This document shows positions 9,546 to 15,227 of a stretch of 15,560 nt of DNA, in pieces. Positions within the stretch are counted from its first letter, which is position 1; each line of letters opens with the position of its first letter. A program made the position numbers and the translations under genes. The notes beneath the pieces are model-generated. The model was given only the letters and a program-made list of their open reading frames with translations, ran no database searches and had not been told where the DNA came from. Origin of the DNA: Clostridiales bacterium. GTDB lineage: Bacteria > Bacillota > Clostridia > Christensenellales > Aristaeellaceae. The stretch lies in contig JAAZEI010000127.1 of the NCBI GenBank assembly GCA_012512355.1, forward strand, positions 1 through 15,560, in the 5' to 3' direction.

Positions 9546-10309
9546 AACTTGTTGATGACATCCATCAGCAGTGTCAGCATCAGCAATCCCAGAACCAGGA
9601 TCAGGATGCCGCGGATGACTTTGCTGCCCTTTTTGATCGCCAGAGAAGAGCCCAGGTAGTTGCCCGCCATGCCAAACAAAGCCGCCGGCAGCGCCAGGGC
9701 ATAAAGAACATGTCCGCTGATGATAAAGCTAACCAGCGCTGCCACATTGCTGCCCAGATTAACAAGACGCGCAGCGCCTGAGCCTTTGAGCGCTTCTATC
9801 CCCAGGACAGTAACAAACAGCAATTGTAAAAACGTGCCCGTCCCAGGCCCCACCAGACCGTCATAGACACCCATGACAGCACCGATGAGAAAACAAGCAG
9901 GCAGCCTGAGCTTCTCGCCCACCAGGTTTCTGGGCGTGAGGGCGTCCTTGTTGAGCAGTACAAACACGGCAACGATGGGCAGCGCTACCAGGACACCAAG
10001 TTTGACATAGCGTTCATCGAGGATTTTTAATAATTCAGCCCCCAAAAAACTAAAAGGAACAGCGCCTGCCAGCGCAGCAATGCCCTCACGCCAGGGAATC
10101 CTGCGATTGGCCGCATACTTTCCCGTAGCAACCGCTGTGCCAAAAAAAGCGCTCATCTTATTGGTGCCCGCCGCCACATCAGGCGCCAGACCCACGAGAT
10201 AATAAGCCGGCAGGGAAATCAGACCGCCGCCGCCGGCGATGCTGTCGATAAACCCCGCCAAAAATATCAAAGGACAGATGATCAGGAACGTGGTGAGGCT
10301 CAATGGCAT
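9539..10309 (-). CDS. TSUP (TauE/SafE) family membrane transporter
   Basis: A 256-residue integral membrane protein with about eight hydrophobic segments. The two hallmark loops of the TauE/SafE family are clear: GFIDSIAGGGGLISLPA (19-35) in the first half and VYDGLVGPGTGTF in the second half, reflecting the internal duplication of this fold. Family members export or import small sulfur or organic anions such as sulfite, sulfoacetate or taurine, but the substrate cannot be read from sequence. The ATG at 10307-10309 has GGAGG six bases upstream. It lies 64 bases after the hydrolase gene and just ahead of the DUF1292-uvrC promoter; the gaps are short enough for co-transcription with the hydrolase, though nothing links the functions. 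Confidence 0.93.
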   Translation of the reverse strand: MPLSLTTFLIICPLIFLAGFIDSIAGGGGLISLPAYYLVGLAPDVAAGTNKMSAFFGTAVATGKYAANRRIPWREGIAALAGAVPFSFLGAELLKILDERYVKLGVLVALPIVAVFVLLNKDALTPRNLVGEKLRLPACFLIGAVMGVYDGLVGPGTGTFLQLLFVTVLGIEALKGSGAARLVNLGSNVAALVSFIISGHVLYALALPAALFGMAGNYLGSSLAIKKGSKVIRGILILVLGLLMLTLLMDVINKFW

Positions 10310-10373
10310 GGCAATCCTCCGCTGCAGCTTTATCTATTGATAATCATCAGGACGGATACATCAGGCGGTCCGC

Positions 10374-11225
10374 TCAAAGGGTTTCTTTGAGGTAGTCACT
10401 CAGCAGGCCATGAAGTCTGCCGCTCCAAAAACTGTCCTCATGGGGCGCGCCGATGACTCGAATAAGCTGCGCCCTGTACCCCGCGTCAAGCAGCGCATGG
10501 TACATGTCGACACTTTGACTATAGGGGACCACCTCGTCGGCATCACCGTGGGCAAGCAGGATGGGCGGATAGCTCGCCCCCTGCTTGATTTCATAAATCG
10601 GGCTCATGCCGCGGGCAACATCCTGCGGCGCCTGGTTCCCAACAAGGTTTACAAAAGCCGGGTGCTGCGCCATCTGGTCATACTGCTGCTGCACCATCGC
10701 GGGAATGCTGCTGGGCGCAAAACAAGCAATGACGGTATTGACAGCATCTGAATATTCATTGAATTCTTGGGTCTTGTAGCGCGAATCATCCGCCGTCAGC
10801 CCCACCAGCAGGGCAGCATTGCCGCCTGAGGAAGTGCCAAACATGGCAACGCGCTGCGCATCAATGCCCAGAACATCCGCATTGGCCTTGAGAAAACGGA
10901 TGGCCGTTTTGGTATCTTCAAGGTAGGCGGGAAAAGCATGGCCCAGGCCGCTGTCGCGGTGGCTGAGTGTGGCGACCACATAGCCCTCCTGCGCATAACG
11001 CCCAAGCTGGGGTATTTCATAGTCGCTATCAGGGCTAGTCCAGGCGCTTCCCTGTAAAAACACAATGAGAGGACGCTTTATCAGCGGCTCTCCCTGGACA
11101 AACCAAGGTCTGAGAAGCGTGAGCTTTTGCCCGTGCTGTTTGGAATATATCAGGCCACGGTCTACTCTGGCCATCCCTTTGAGAGATGGATTGTTTGGGA
11201 TGGCGATGGTCTGCGGATAAGGCAT
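10374..11225 (-). CDS. Alpha/beta hydrolase, esterase/lipase type (BD-FAE-like)
   Basis: A 283-residue protein with an alpha/beta hydrolase fold and no signal peptide, so probably a cytoplasmic esterase or acyl-peptidase-like enzyme. The nucleophile elbow is GTSSGG (130-135, Ser132 in GxSxG). The acid is probably Asp230 in HGDADEVVP (226-234) and the base His262 in APHEDSFW. The oxyanion strand FLQGSAW (57-62) replaces the usual HGGG/HGGAW by QGSAW, which is an unusual oxyanion-loop residue. The overall order and the YxxDxxxAIRFLKANA helix (near 101-116) resemble the BD-FAE/hormone-sensitive-lipase-like group that deacylates carbohydrates or small esters; substrate unknown. The ATG at 11225 follows AGAGGG and an extended -10 promoter. 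Confidence 0.9.
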   Translation of the reverse strand: MPYPQTIAIPNNPSLKGMARVDRGLIYSKQHGQKLTLLRPWFVQGEPLIKRPLIVFLQGSAWTSPDSDYEIPQLGRYAQEGYVVATLSHRDSGLGHAFPAYLEDTKTAIRFLKANADVLGIDAQRVAMFGTSSGGNAALLVGLTADDSRYKTQEFNEYSDAVNTVIACFAPSSIPAMVQQQYDQMAQHPAFVNLVGNQAPQDVARGMSPIYEIKQGASYPPILLAHGDADEVVPYSQSVDMYHALLDAGYRAQLIRVIGAPHEDSFWSGRLHGLLSDYLKETL

Positions 11226-11263
11226 CTTGCTTTCCCTCTCTTTGCTGTTAAATAATTGGTCTT

Positions 11264-11272
11264 AGTATATCA
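11264..11272 (-). promoter_or_regulatory. Extended -10 promoter of the hydrolase gene
   Basis: TGA followed by TATACT on the minus strand (11264-11272) fits an extended -10 element. No convincing -35 is seen at 16-18 bases. The site lies about 38 bases upstream of the hydrolase start, in the divergent intergenic region shared with the plus-strand gene at 11404. Confidence 0.55.
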
Positions 11273-11403
11273 CAGGATGATGAAAAATAAACCTGCAGCA
11301 TCTCAATCCTCTTTGAACGCATCAAAAGGTATTGCTATGGCTTTATCGGAATAAATCGGATATATTATAAGTCTGAGCATATACAGCTCCCAAGGAGGAA
11401 TTC

Positions 11404-11916
11404 ATGGACCAATTACAAGAACAGCACGTACATGGCGCCGATTGCGGCTGCGGCACACACCATCACCCGCATGAGCACAGCGCAGACTGCGGATGCCAGG
11501 AGTATACCGGCGGTATTCAGGGTCTGAGCGACGAGGAAGCAAAGCTTTTGCGGCTCATCGGCCAATTCGGCTCCCTTCCCCTTGCCCGCTTCGTGCTCAC
11601 CAGCACCAAGGATGACTCCCTGCATATGTCAGCCCTTGAACCCGCGGCCATCGAACATGAAAACGAAAGCATAGAGACTGTCAAACAGCGAGGCGAGGTT
11701 TTGCTCTCGCTTGAAGATAAAGGGCTCATCACCCTTGACTATGACATCCCCATTTCCGGTTATGAGTATGAGGGCTATCAAGCCAGCGCCATCTTTTCCA
11801 CCCTGCAATCAGCCGCGCAGGAAGCGGCCTCAAAACCCGGCTTTCTCTTTGACACCGCTGCCATCGATCGCGGCAGCATGGCCCTGACGGACATGGGTGA
11901 CATGCTGCTAAGCTAA
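11404..11916 (+). CDS. His/Cys-rich N-terminus fused to a winged-helix-like domain, function unknown
   Basis: This 170-residue soluble protein is not assigned to a named family. Residues 8-31 contain seven His and four Cys, built on two copies of H(G/S)ADCGC flanking HHHPHEH, which is an obvious metal-binding segment (Zn, Ni, Cu or Co cannot be distinguished). After a short linker, LSDEEAKLLRLIGQFGSLPL (41-60) and RGEVLLSLEDKGLITLDYD (96-114) look like the recognition helices and beta-wing of a winged helix-turn-helix, and the tail GSMALTDMGDMLL repeats the style of such domains. I infer a metal-responsive regulator or metallochaperone-like factor. The ATG follows AAGGAGG at about six bases. 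It is transcribed alone, with a strong terminator 20 bases downstream, and is divergent from the hydrolase. Confidence 0.85.
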   Translation: MDQLQEQHVHGADCGCGTHHHPHEHSADCGCQEYTGGIQGLSDEEAKLLRLIGQFGSLPLARFVLTSTKDDSLHMSALEPAAIEHENESIETVKQRGEVLLSLEDKGLITLDYDIPISGYEYEGYQASAIFSTLQSAAQEAASKPGFLFDTAAIDRGSMALTDMGDMLLS

Positions 11917-11936
11917 AAGCACTTCCCGCACTTCTG

Positions 11937-11968
11937 ATGAAGCCTCCGCCGAGGCTTCATTTTTATTT
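11937..11968 (+). terminator. Rho-independent terminator of the His/Cys-rich gene
   Basis: A perfect 10-bp stem ATGAAGCCTC/GAGGCTTCAT (11937-11946 with 11951-11960) with a CGCC loop, followed by TTTTTATTT. It lies 20 bases after the stop at 11916. Confidence 0.95.
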
Positions 11969-12001
11969 GTGCGTCCCAGCCTGTTAAATGTTCATTCTTT
12001 T

Positions 12002-12010
12002 TGGTACAAT
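12002..12010 (+). promoter_or_regulatory. Extended -10 promoter of the DUF308-like gene
   Basis: TGG followed by TACAAT (12005-12010) matches an extended -10. The -35 region (CTGTTA around 11981-11986) is poor. Transcription would start near 12017, downstream of the first possible in-frame TTG at 12001, which supports the later start at 12055. Confidence 0.55.
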
Positions 12011-12040
12011 TGCTTGGTGCACCATCAAGTGCTTACCTGG

Positions 12041-12047
12041 AAGGGAG
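12041..12047 (+). promoter_or_regulatory. Ribosome binding site that fixes a TTG start
   Basis: AAGGGAG seven bases before TTG at 12055-12057. No ATG or GTG with comparable spacing exists in this frame, so TTG is taken as the initiator. Confidence 0.7.
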
Positions 12048-12054
12048 ATTTCCT

Positions 12055-12600
12055 TTGCTAAAAATAGATAACAATAGCTTTTGGTCAAGATGGCTTCCTT
12101 TTATACTGGGGCTTGCGATGCTCGCCGGCGCATGGCTGGTGATCGCCAAAACAACTGCCTCATTTGCGGCCGTCAATATCATTTTGGGCAGCATCATTTT
12201 GATTCGCGGACTGGCAGGGCTGTTGAGGTTTTACAAAAATAGGGGCAGCAGCCGCTTCAAAGAGAAGGCGGGGCTGGGCTTGGCAGTCTTTTTGGTGATT
12301 GTAGGGGTATTTTACCTGGTCGTTCCCGGCATGATGGGTGACGCCATCAAGTGGCGCGCCGCTTTGGCTTTTGCTGTCATCGCCGCCAGAAGCCTGTGGG
12401 TAGCGCGCAGCATCGCAAAAAGTTATCCAAGGCTTGCAAAATTCAGCCTGGTACTTAATATCCTGCTGTTAGGAGTCTGCATCGTGATGGTGACCCTCCC
12501 CTTTGCAAACCTGTTGGTTTTGGCCATCCTGATCGCTTCTGCCCTGCTCATGGGGGGGATTGACCTGCTCGTCTGGTCCCTTTTGCCTGCGGATACCTGA
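12055..12600 (+). CDS. Six-helix membrane protein, DUF308/HdeD-like
   Basis: The protein is 181 residues if TTG 12055-12057 is the start. I chose it over the first in-frame TTG (12001) because AAGGGAG lies seven bases before it, while the earlier codon is inside the apparent promoter. Six hydrophobic segments are evident, including FILGLAMLAGAWLVIA, FAAVNIILGSIILIRGLAGLL, GLGLAVFLVIVGVFYLVVPG and LLVLAILIASALLMGGIDLLVW. The repeated pattern of small residues followed by a Gly-Leu/Ile turn is what is seen in DUF308 proteins such as HdeD, an acid-resistance membrane protein of E. coli. The biochemical role is unknown in Gram-positive members. It lies between a terminator (11937-11968) and the permease promoter (12639-12666), so it is probably monocistronic. 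Confidence 0.8.
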   Translation: MLKIDNNSFWSRWLPFILGLAMLAGAWLVIAKTTASFAAVNIILGSIILIRGLAGLLRFYKNRGSSRFKEKAGLGLAVFLVIVGVFYLVVPGMMGDAIKWRAALAFAVIAARSLWVARSIAKSYPRLAKFSLVLNILLLGVCIVMVTLPFANLLVLAILIASALLMGGIDLLVWSLLPADT

Positions 12601-12638
12601 AGCCTACCCTTCATATGGTTTCTTTTACTTTCTTTGCC

Positions 12639-12666
12639 TTGCAATCGCTGACCAATCTGTTATGAT
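12639..12666 (+). promoter_or_regulatory. Promoter of the permease-ECF gene pair
   Basis: TTGCAA (12639-12644) and TATGAT (12661-12666) are separated by 16 bases, close to the sigma-A consensus. The permease ATG begins 30 bases downstream of the -10. Confidence 0.7.
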
Positions 12667-12696
12667 AAATCGAAATTCTTTCACAAAGGAGCGTGC

Positions 12697-13992
12697 ATGA
12701 TGTCCGGGTCTGTACTGACCGCTGTCGCGGTTGCTTTGTTCGCTGTCACCTATGTGGGCCTGATGGCCTTTGCCAAGTACCGCGCTTTCATCGCGCTGGG
12801 CTCAGCCGCTCTGTTCGTGGTCATAGGCATCATGCCCCTGGGGGAAGTATTTTCCGCGGTGGATTGGAATGTCGTCATGATGATCGCGGGAACGATGGGG
12901 ACGGTCGCTTTGTTTATCGAATCCCGCATGCCCGCCCGCTTGGCAGACCTGCTGATTAACAGCGTATCCACCGTGAAGTGGGCGATCATTTTTCTGTCTT
13001 TGTTCTCCTCGATTATCTCTGCTTTTGTCGACAACGTAGCCACCGTCCTGATGGTTGCGCCGGTGGCGATTGGCATTTCAAAAAAACTCAAGATATCCCC
13101 TGTACCCAGCATTATCGCCATCGCCATCGCGTCAAACCTCCAGGGCGCTGCTACCCTGGTAGGCGATACCACCTCTATTCTCCTTGGCGGCTACGCCAAC
13201 ATGAACTTTATTGACTTCTTTTTCATGGAGGGCAAGATCGGCATGTTCTGGATTGTGCAGCTGGCGGCCATCGCGGCGACAATTGCCCTGTTTTTCATGG
13301 TTCGCAAGCATGACGAGCACATTCCCGATGTCGAGATTGAACAGGTAAATGACTACTTTCCCAGCCTGCTGCTGCTTGGCACCATCCTGCTGCTGATAGT
13401 CGCCTCCTTTATCCCCAAACAGAGCAAACCCCAAAATATCAACGGCATCATCTGCGTTGCCGTCTATGCCATCGGCGTGTTTCGAAGCATCTTCTTTAAA
13501 AAAGATCTGGACCTCGTCAAGCGCTCGCTAAAAGAAATTGATTTTTTTACCCTGCTTTTATTGGCCGGTTTGTTTGTGGTCGTCGCCAGCATCGAAAATG
13601 CAGGCGTGATCGACCTGGTGGCCAGCTTCTTCAGCAGAATCAGCGCAGGCAACAAATTCATGATGTATACAGTCATCGTCTGGTTCTCCGTCCTGCTGTC
13701 CTCTTTCATTGATAATATCCCCTACGTAGCAACGATGCTGCCGGTTGTGACAGCACTCAATGTCAGCATGGGCATGGAGGGCTCCTACCTGCTGTATTTT
13801 GGTCTCCTCGCAGGCGCTACCTTGGGGGGAAACCTAACGCCAATCGGCGCTTCTGCCAATATCACCGGCCTGGGTATTCTTCGAAAGGAGGGGTATGAAG
13901 TCAGCGCCCGCACCTTCATGACAATGAGTGTGCCCTACACCCTCGCCGCCGTCTTTACAGGCTACCTCCTCATTTGGTTCATCTGGAAATAA
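12697..13992 (+). CDS. ArsB/NhaD-superfamily (SLC13-like) permease
   Basis: A 431-residue polytopic membrane protein with about eleven hydrophobic segments. It has the two-fold repeated hairpin architecture of the ion-transporter superfamily that includes ArsB, NhaD and CitMHS. The diagnostic stretches are SAFVDNVATVLMVAPVAIGI in the first half with ASNLQGAATLVGDTTSILLG, and SSFIDNIPYVATMLPVV in the second half with GATLGGNLTPIGASANI; the paired (V/I)DN and GAS/GDT motifs form the substrate and sodium sites in the superfamily. Substrate could be arsenite, sodium/proton exchange or a carboxylate; no ArsR, ArsC or ArsA gene is nearby, so I do not call it arsB. The ATG 12697 follows AAAGGAG, with a good promoter upstream. 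The ECF S component follows 28 bases after its stop. Confidence 0.9.
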   Translation: MMSGSVLTAVAVALFAVTYVGLMAFAKYRAFIALGSAALFVVIGIMPLGEVFSAVDWNVVMMIAGTMGTVALFIESRMPARLADLLINSVSTVKWAIIFLSLFSSIISAFVDNVATVLMVAPVAIGISKKLKISPVPSIIAIAIASNLQGAATLVGDTTSILLGGYANMNFIDFFFMEGKIGMFWIVQLAAIAATIALFFMVRKHDEHIPDVEIEQVNDYFPSLLLLGTILLLIVASFIPKQSKPQNINGIICVAVYAIGVFRSIFFKKDLDLVKRSLKEIDFFTLLLLAGLFVVVASIENAGVIDLVASFFSRISAGNKFMMYTVIVWFSVLLSSFIDNIPYVATMLPVVTALNVSMGMEGSYLLYFGLLAGATLGGNLTPIGASANITGLGILRKEGYEVSARTFMTMSVPYTLAAVFTGYLLIWFIWK

Positions 13993-14020
13993 ATCCAAAA
14001 AAGAGTATTAAGGAGTTCCC

Positions 14021-14554
14021 ATGAATACACAGCAAACCAAAAAAATGGTGTTCTCGGCCTTTTTCGTCGCCCTGGCTCTCCTGCTGCCTTTCCTGACCGG
14101 GCAGATTCAGCAAATTGGCAGCATGTTAAGCCCGATGCACATCCCGGTCCTCCTGTGCGGTTTTATCTGCGGCTGGCCCTGGGGGCTGCTGGTTGGGGCT
14201 GTCAGCCCAATCCTGCGCTCCTTCATTTTTGGCATGCCGCGGCTGATGCCCGTGGCTGTGGCCATGGCCTTTGAACTGGCCGTCTATGGCGCAGCAGCCG
14301 GTATCCTTTATACCATGCTGCCAAAAAAACCAATCAATACCTACATCAACCTGATCCTTGCCATGCTGGCGGGGCGCATTGTCTGGGGCGTCGTGATGTA
14401 CTTTCTCATTATGTCAGGCGGGGGCAGCTATTCTGTACAGGCCTTCATGGCAGGCGCTTTCATCAAAGCCTGGCCCGGCATCATCCTGCACATCGCCATC
14501 ATTCCGCCCATCATCATGGCCCTGGAAAAAGCCAGGCTGATTCCGCTGAACTAA
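14021..14554 (+). CDS. ECF transporter S component, substrate unknown
   Basis: A 177-residue membrane protein with five to six helices, matching the ECF-type substrate-binding (S) subunits of vitamin transporters. KKMVFSAFFVALALLLPFL at the start is the typical first helix with the small-residue motif that docks the T subunit. LSPMHIPVLLCGFICGWPWG and ILRSFIFGMPRLMPVAVAM are typical of one widespread clostridial group in PF12822. It needs the energising module EcfA/EcfA'/EcfT, which is not in this window, so it is an orphan S component of group II type. The vitamin cannot be named from sequence; pantothenate and similar B vitamins are only candidates. The ATG follows AAGGAG six bases away and the gene lies 28 bases downstream of the permease, with a terminator after it. 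Confidence 0.9.
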   Translation: MNTQQTKKMVFSAFFVALALLLPFLTGQIQQIGSMLSPMHIPVLLCGFICGWPWGLLVGAVSPILRSFIFGMPRLMPVAVAMAFELAVYGAAAGILYTMLPKKPINTYINLILAMLAGRIVWGVVMYFLIMSGGGSYSVQAFMAGAFIKAWPGIILHIAIIPPIIMALEKARLIPLN

Positions 14555-14568
14555 AAATCACAGCAGCC

Positions 14569-14608
14569 AAAAGGGGCCAGTCATATTCACCGGTTCCTTT
14601 TTTATTTT
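14569..14608 (+). terminator. Terminator of the permease-ECF transcript
   Basis: AAAAGGGGCC (14569-14578) pairs with GGTTCCTTTT (14592-14601) using two G-U wobbles, with a 13-base loop, and runs into TTTTTTATTTT. It begins about 15 bases after the ECF stop. Confidence 0.8.
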
Positions 14609-14664
14609 AAATGACATTTGATAGCAATGATAAACTCTAACTCCTCACTATCGACTGTCTTTGC

Positions 14665-14682
14665 AGTAGATAATTATCTACT
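14665..14682. repeat. Perfect 18-bp palindrome
   Basis: AGTAGATAATTATCTACT equals its own reverse complement over all 18 bases. It could be a binding site for a dimeric regulator. As a hairpin it would have almost no loop, so a protein-binding site is the likelier reading. Confidence 0.6.
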
Positions 14683-14883
14683 AAAAAGAAGCACTACAAT
14701 CGAATTTAAAGAAGTCTGCATTTACGGCTGAAAGCGCCATGAAATGCACGAGATACTGAACATAAATAATGTTTAGTAAAAAGGAAATCGTCTGAGGTCT
14801 GCTGACCCATGTCTGAATACGCATTCCTTACTCTTGGCCATCCATACCATAAAGAATACTAAGCGCTTGATGCGATGATTGAT

Positions 14884-14942
14884 GTGACAGTTGACGTGAC
14901 AGTTGGTGTGACAGATTTTTATCTGTCACGTTAAGTGTCACA
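14884..14942. repeat. Iteron-like GTGACAG repeats, 12-base period, direct then inverted
   Basis: Three direct copies of GTGACAG begin at 14884, 14896 and 14908, exactly 12 bases apart. They are followed by CTGTCAC at 14923 and GTGTCAC at 14935, again 12 bases apart but inverted. GTGACAGAT (14908-14916), a TTTT loop and ATCTGTCAC (14921-14929) form a perfect 9-bp hairpin at the centre of symmetry. Nearly one helical turn between units is what multi-site protein binding such as iterons looks like. Confidence 0.75.
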
Positions 14943-14950
14943 TGCAAAAA

Positions 14951-14967
14951 GCTATATGCCATATAGC
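14951..14967. repeat. 17-bp palindrome between repeat groups
   Basis: GCTATATG and CATATAGC flank a single central C (14951-14967). It lies between the 12-base-period group and the 9-base-period pair of GTGACAG units. Confidence 0.6.
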
Positions 14968-14981
14968 AAAACAAGCTCAAT

Positions 14982-15113
14982 GTGACAGATGTGACAGATT
15001 TTGGCCAATAAGTATAAAACAGGGAATTAGGCTAAATAAAAAAATATATTGTAGAATACCCAGCCTAAATGCGCAATACAAGAATGTTGGGAAAAATCTG
15101 TCACATCTGTCAC
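14982..15113. repeat. 21-bp perfect inverted repeat built from paired GTGACAGAT units
   Basis: The left arm (14982-15002) is GTGACAGAT twice in tandem plus TTT. The right arm (15093-15113) is its exact reverse complement. The 90 bases between are AT-rich and contain a shorter inverted pair, TTAGGCT (15027-15033) and AGCCTAA (15062-15068). The core heptamer is the same as in the neighbouring repeat group. Confidence 0.8.
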
Positions 15114-15176
15114 TTTTGTCCCTTGCGCAACATCCTGGTGCATGAACCGCACAAGGAAAAGGAGCCGGTTATATTG

Positions 15177-15224
15177 ATATGCACCCCATAAGTTGGACAA
15201 AAACCGACTGAAAGGGGTGCATAT
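15177..15224. repeat. IS left-end inverted repeat covering the OrfA ribosome binding site
   Basis: ATATGCACCCC (15177-15187) is an exact reverse complement of GGGGTGCATAT (15214-15224), with 26 bases between. The right arm includes the AAAGGGG that serves as ribosome binding site for the transposase reading frame starting at 15228. Confidence 0.75.
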
Positions 15225-15227
15225 TAT

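Larger units (their letters stand above)
14609..15176. other. Non-coding, AT-rich region with repeats and palindromes
   Basis: No credible gene is seen between the ECF terminator and the insertion sequence. The stretch holds an 18-bp palindrome, a field of GTGACAG repeats, a 17-bp palindrome and a 21-bp inverted repeat, all listed separately. Its base composition is visibly more AT-rich than the flanking genes, which fits a boundary or remnant of transferred DNA. Confidence 0.6.

Noticed and set aside
12697..13992. Calling the permease an arsenite efflux pump (arsB)
   Set aside because: The superfamily match is clear, but there is no ars regulator, reductase or ATPase nearby and the partner gene is an ECF S component.
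14884..15113. CRISPR array
   Set aside because: The repeat unit is only seven to nine bases, occurs in both orientations and has no spacers of regular 30-40 base length.
14942..15145. Plus-strand open frame of 67 codons across the GTGACAG repeats
   Set aside because: No ribosome binding site, composition dictated by the inverted repeats (CDRCDR and LSHLSLLSL are simply the repeat units translated), and no recognisable protein.
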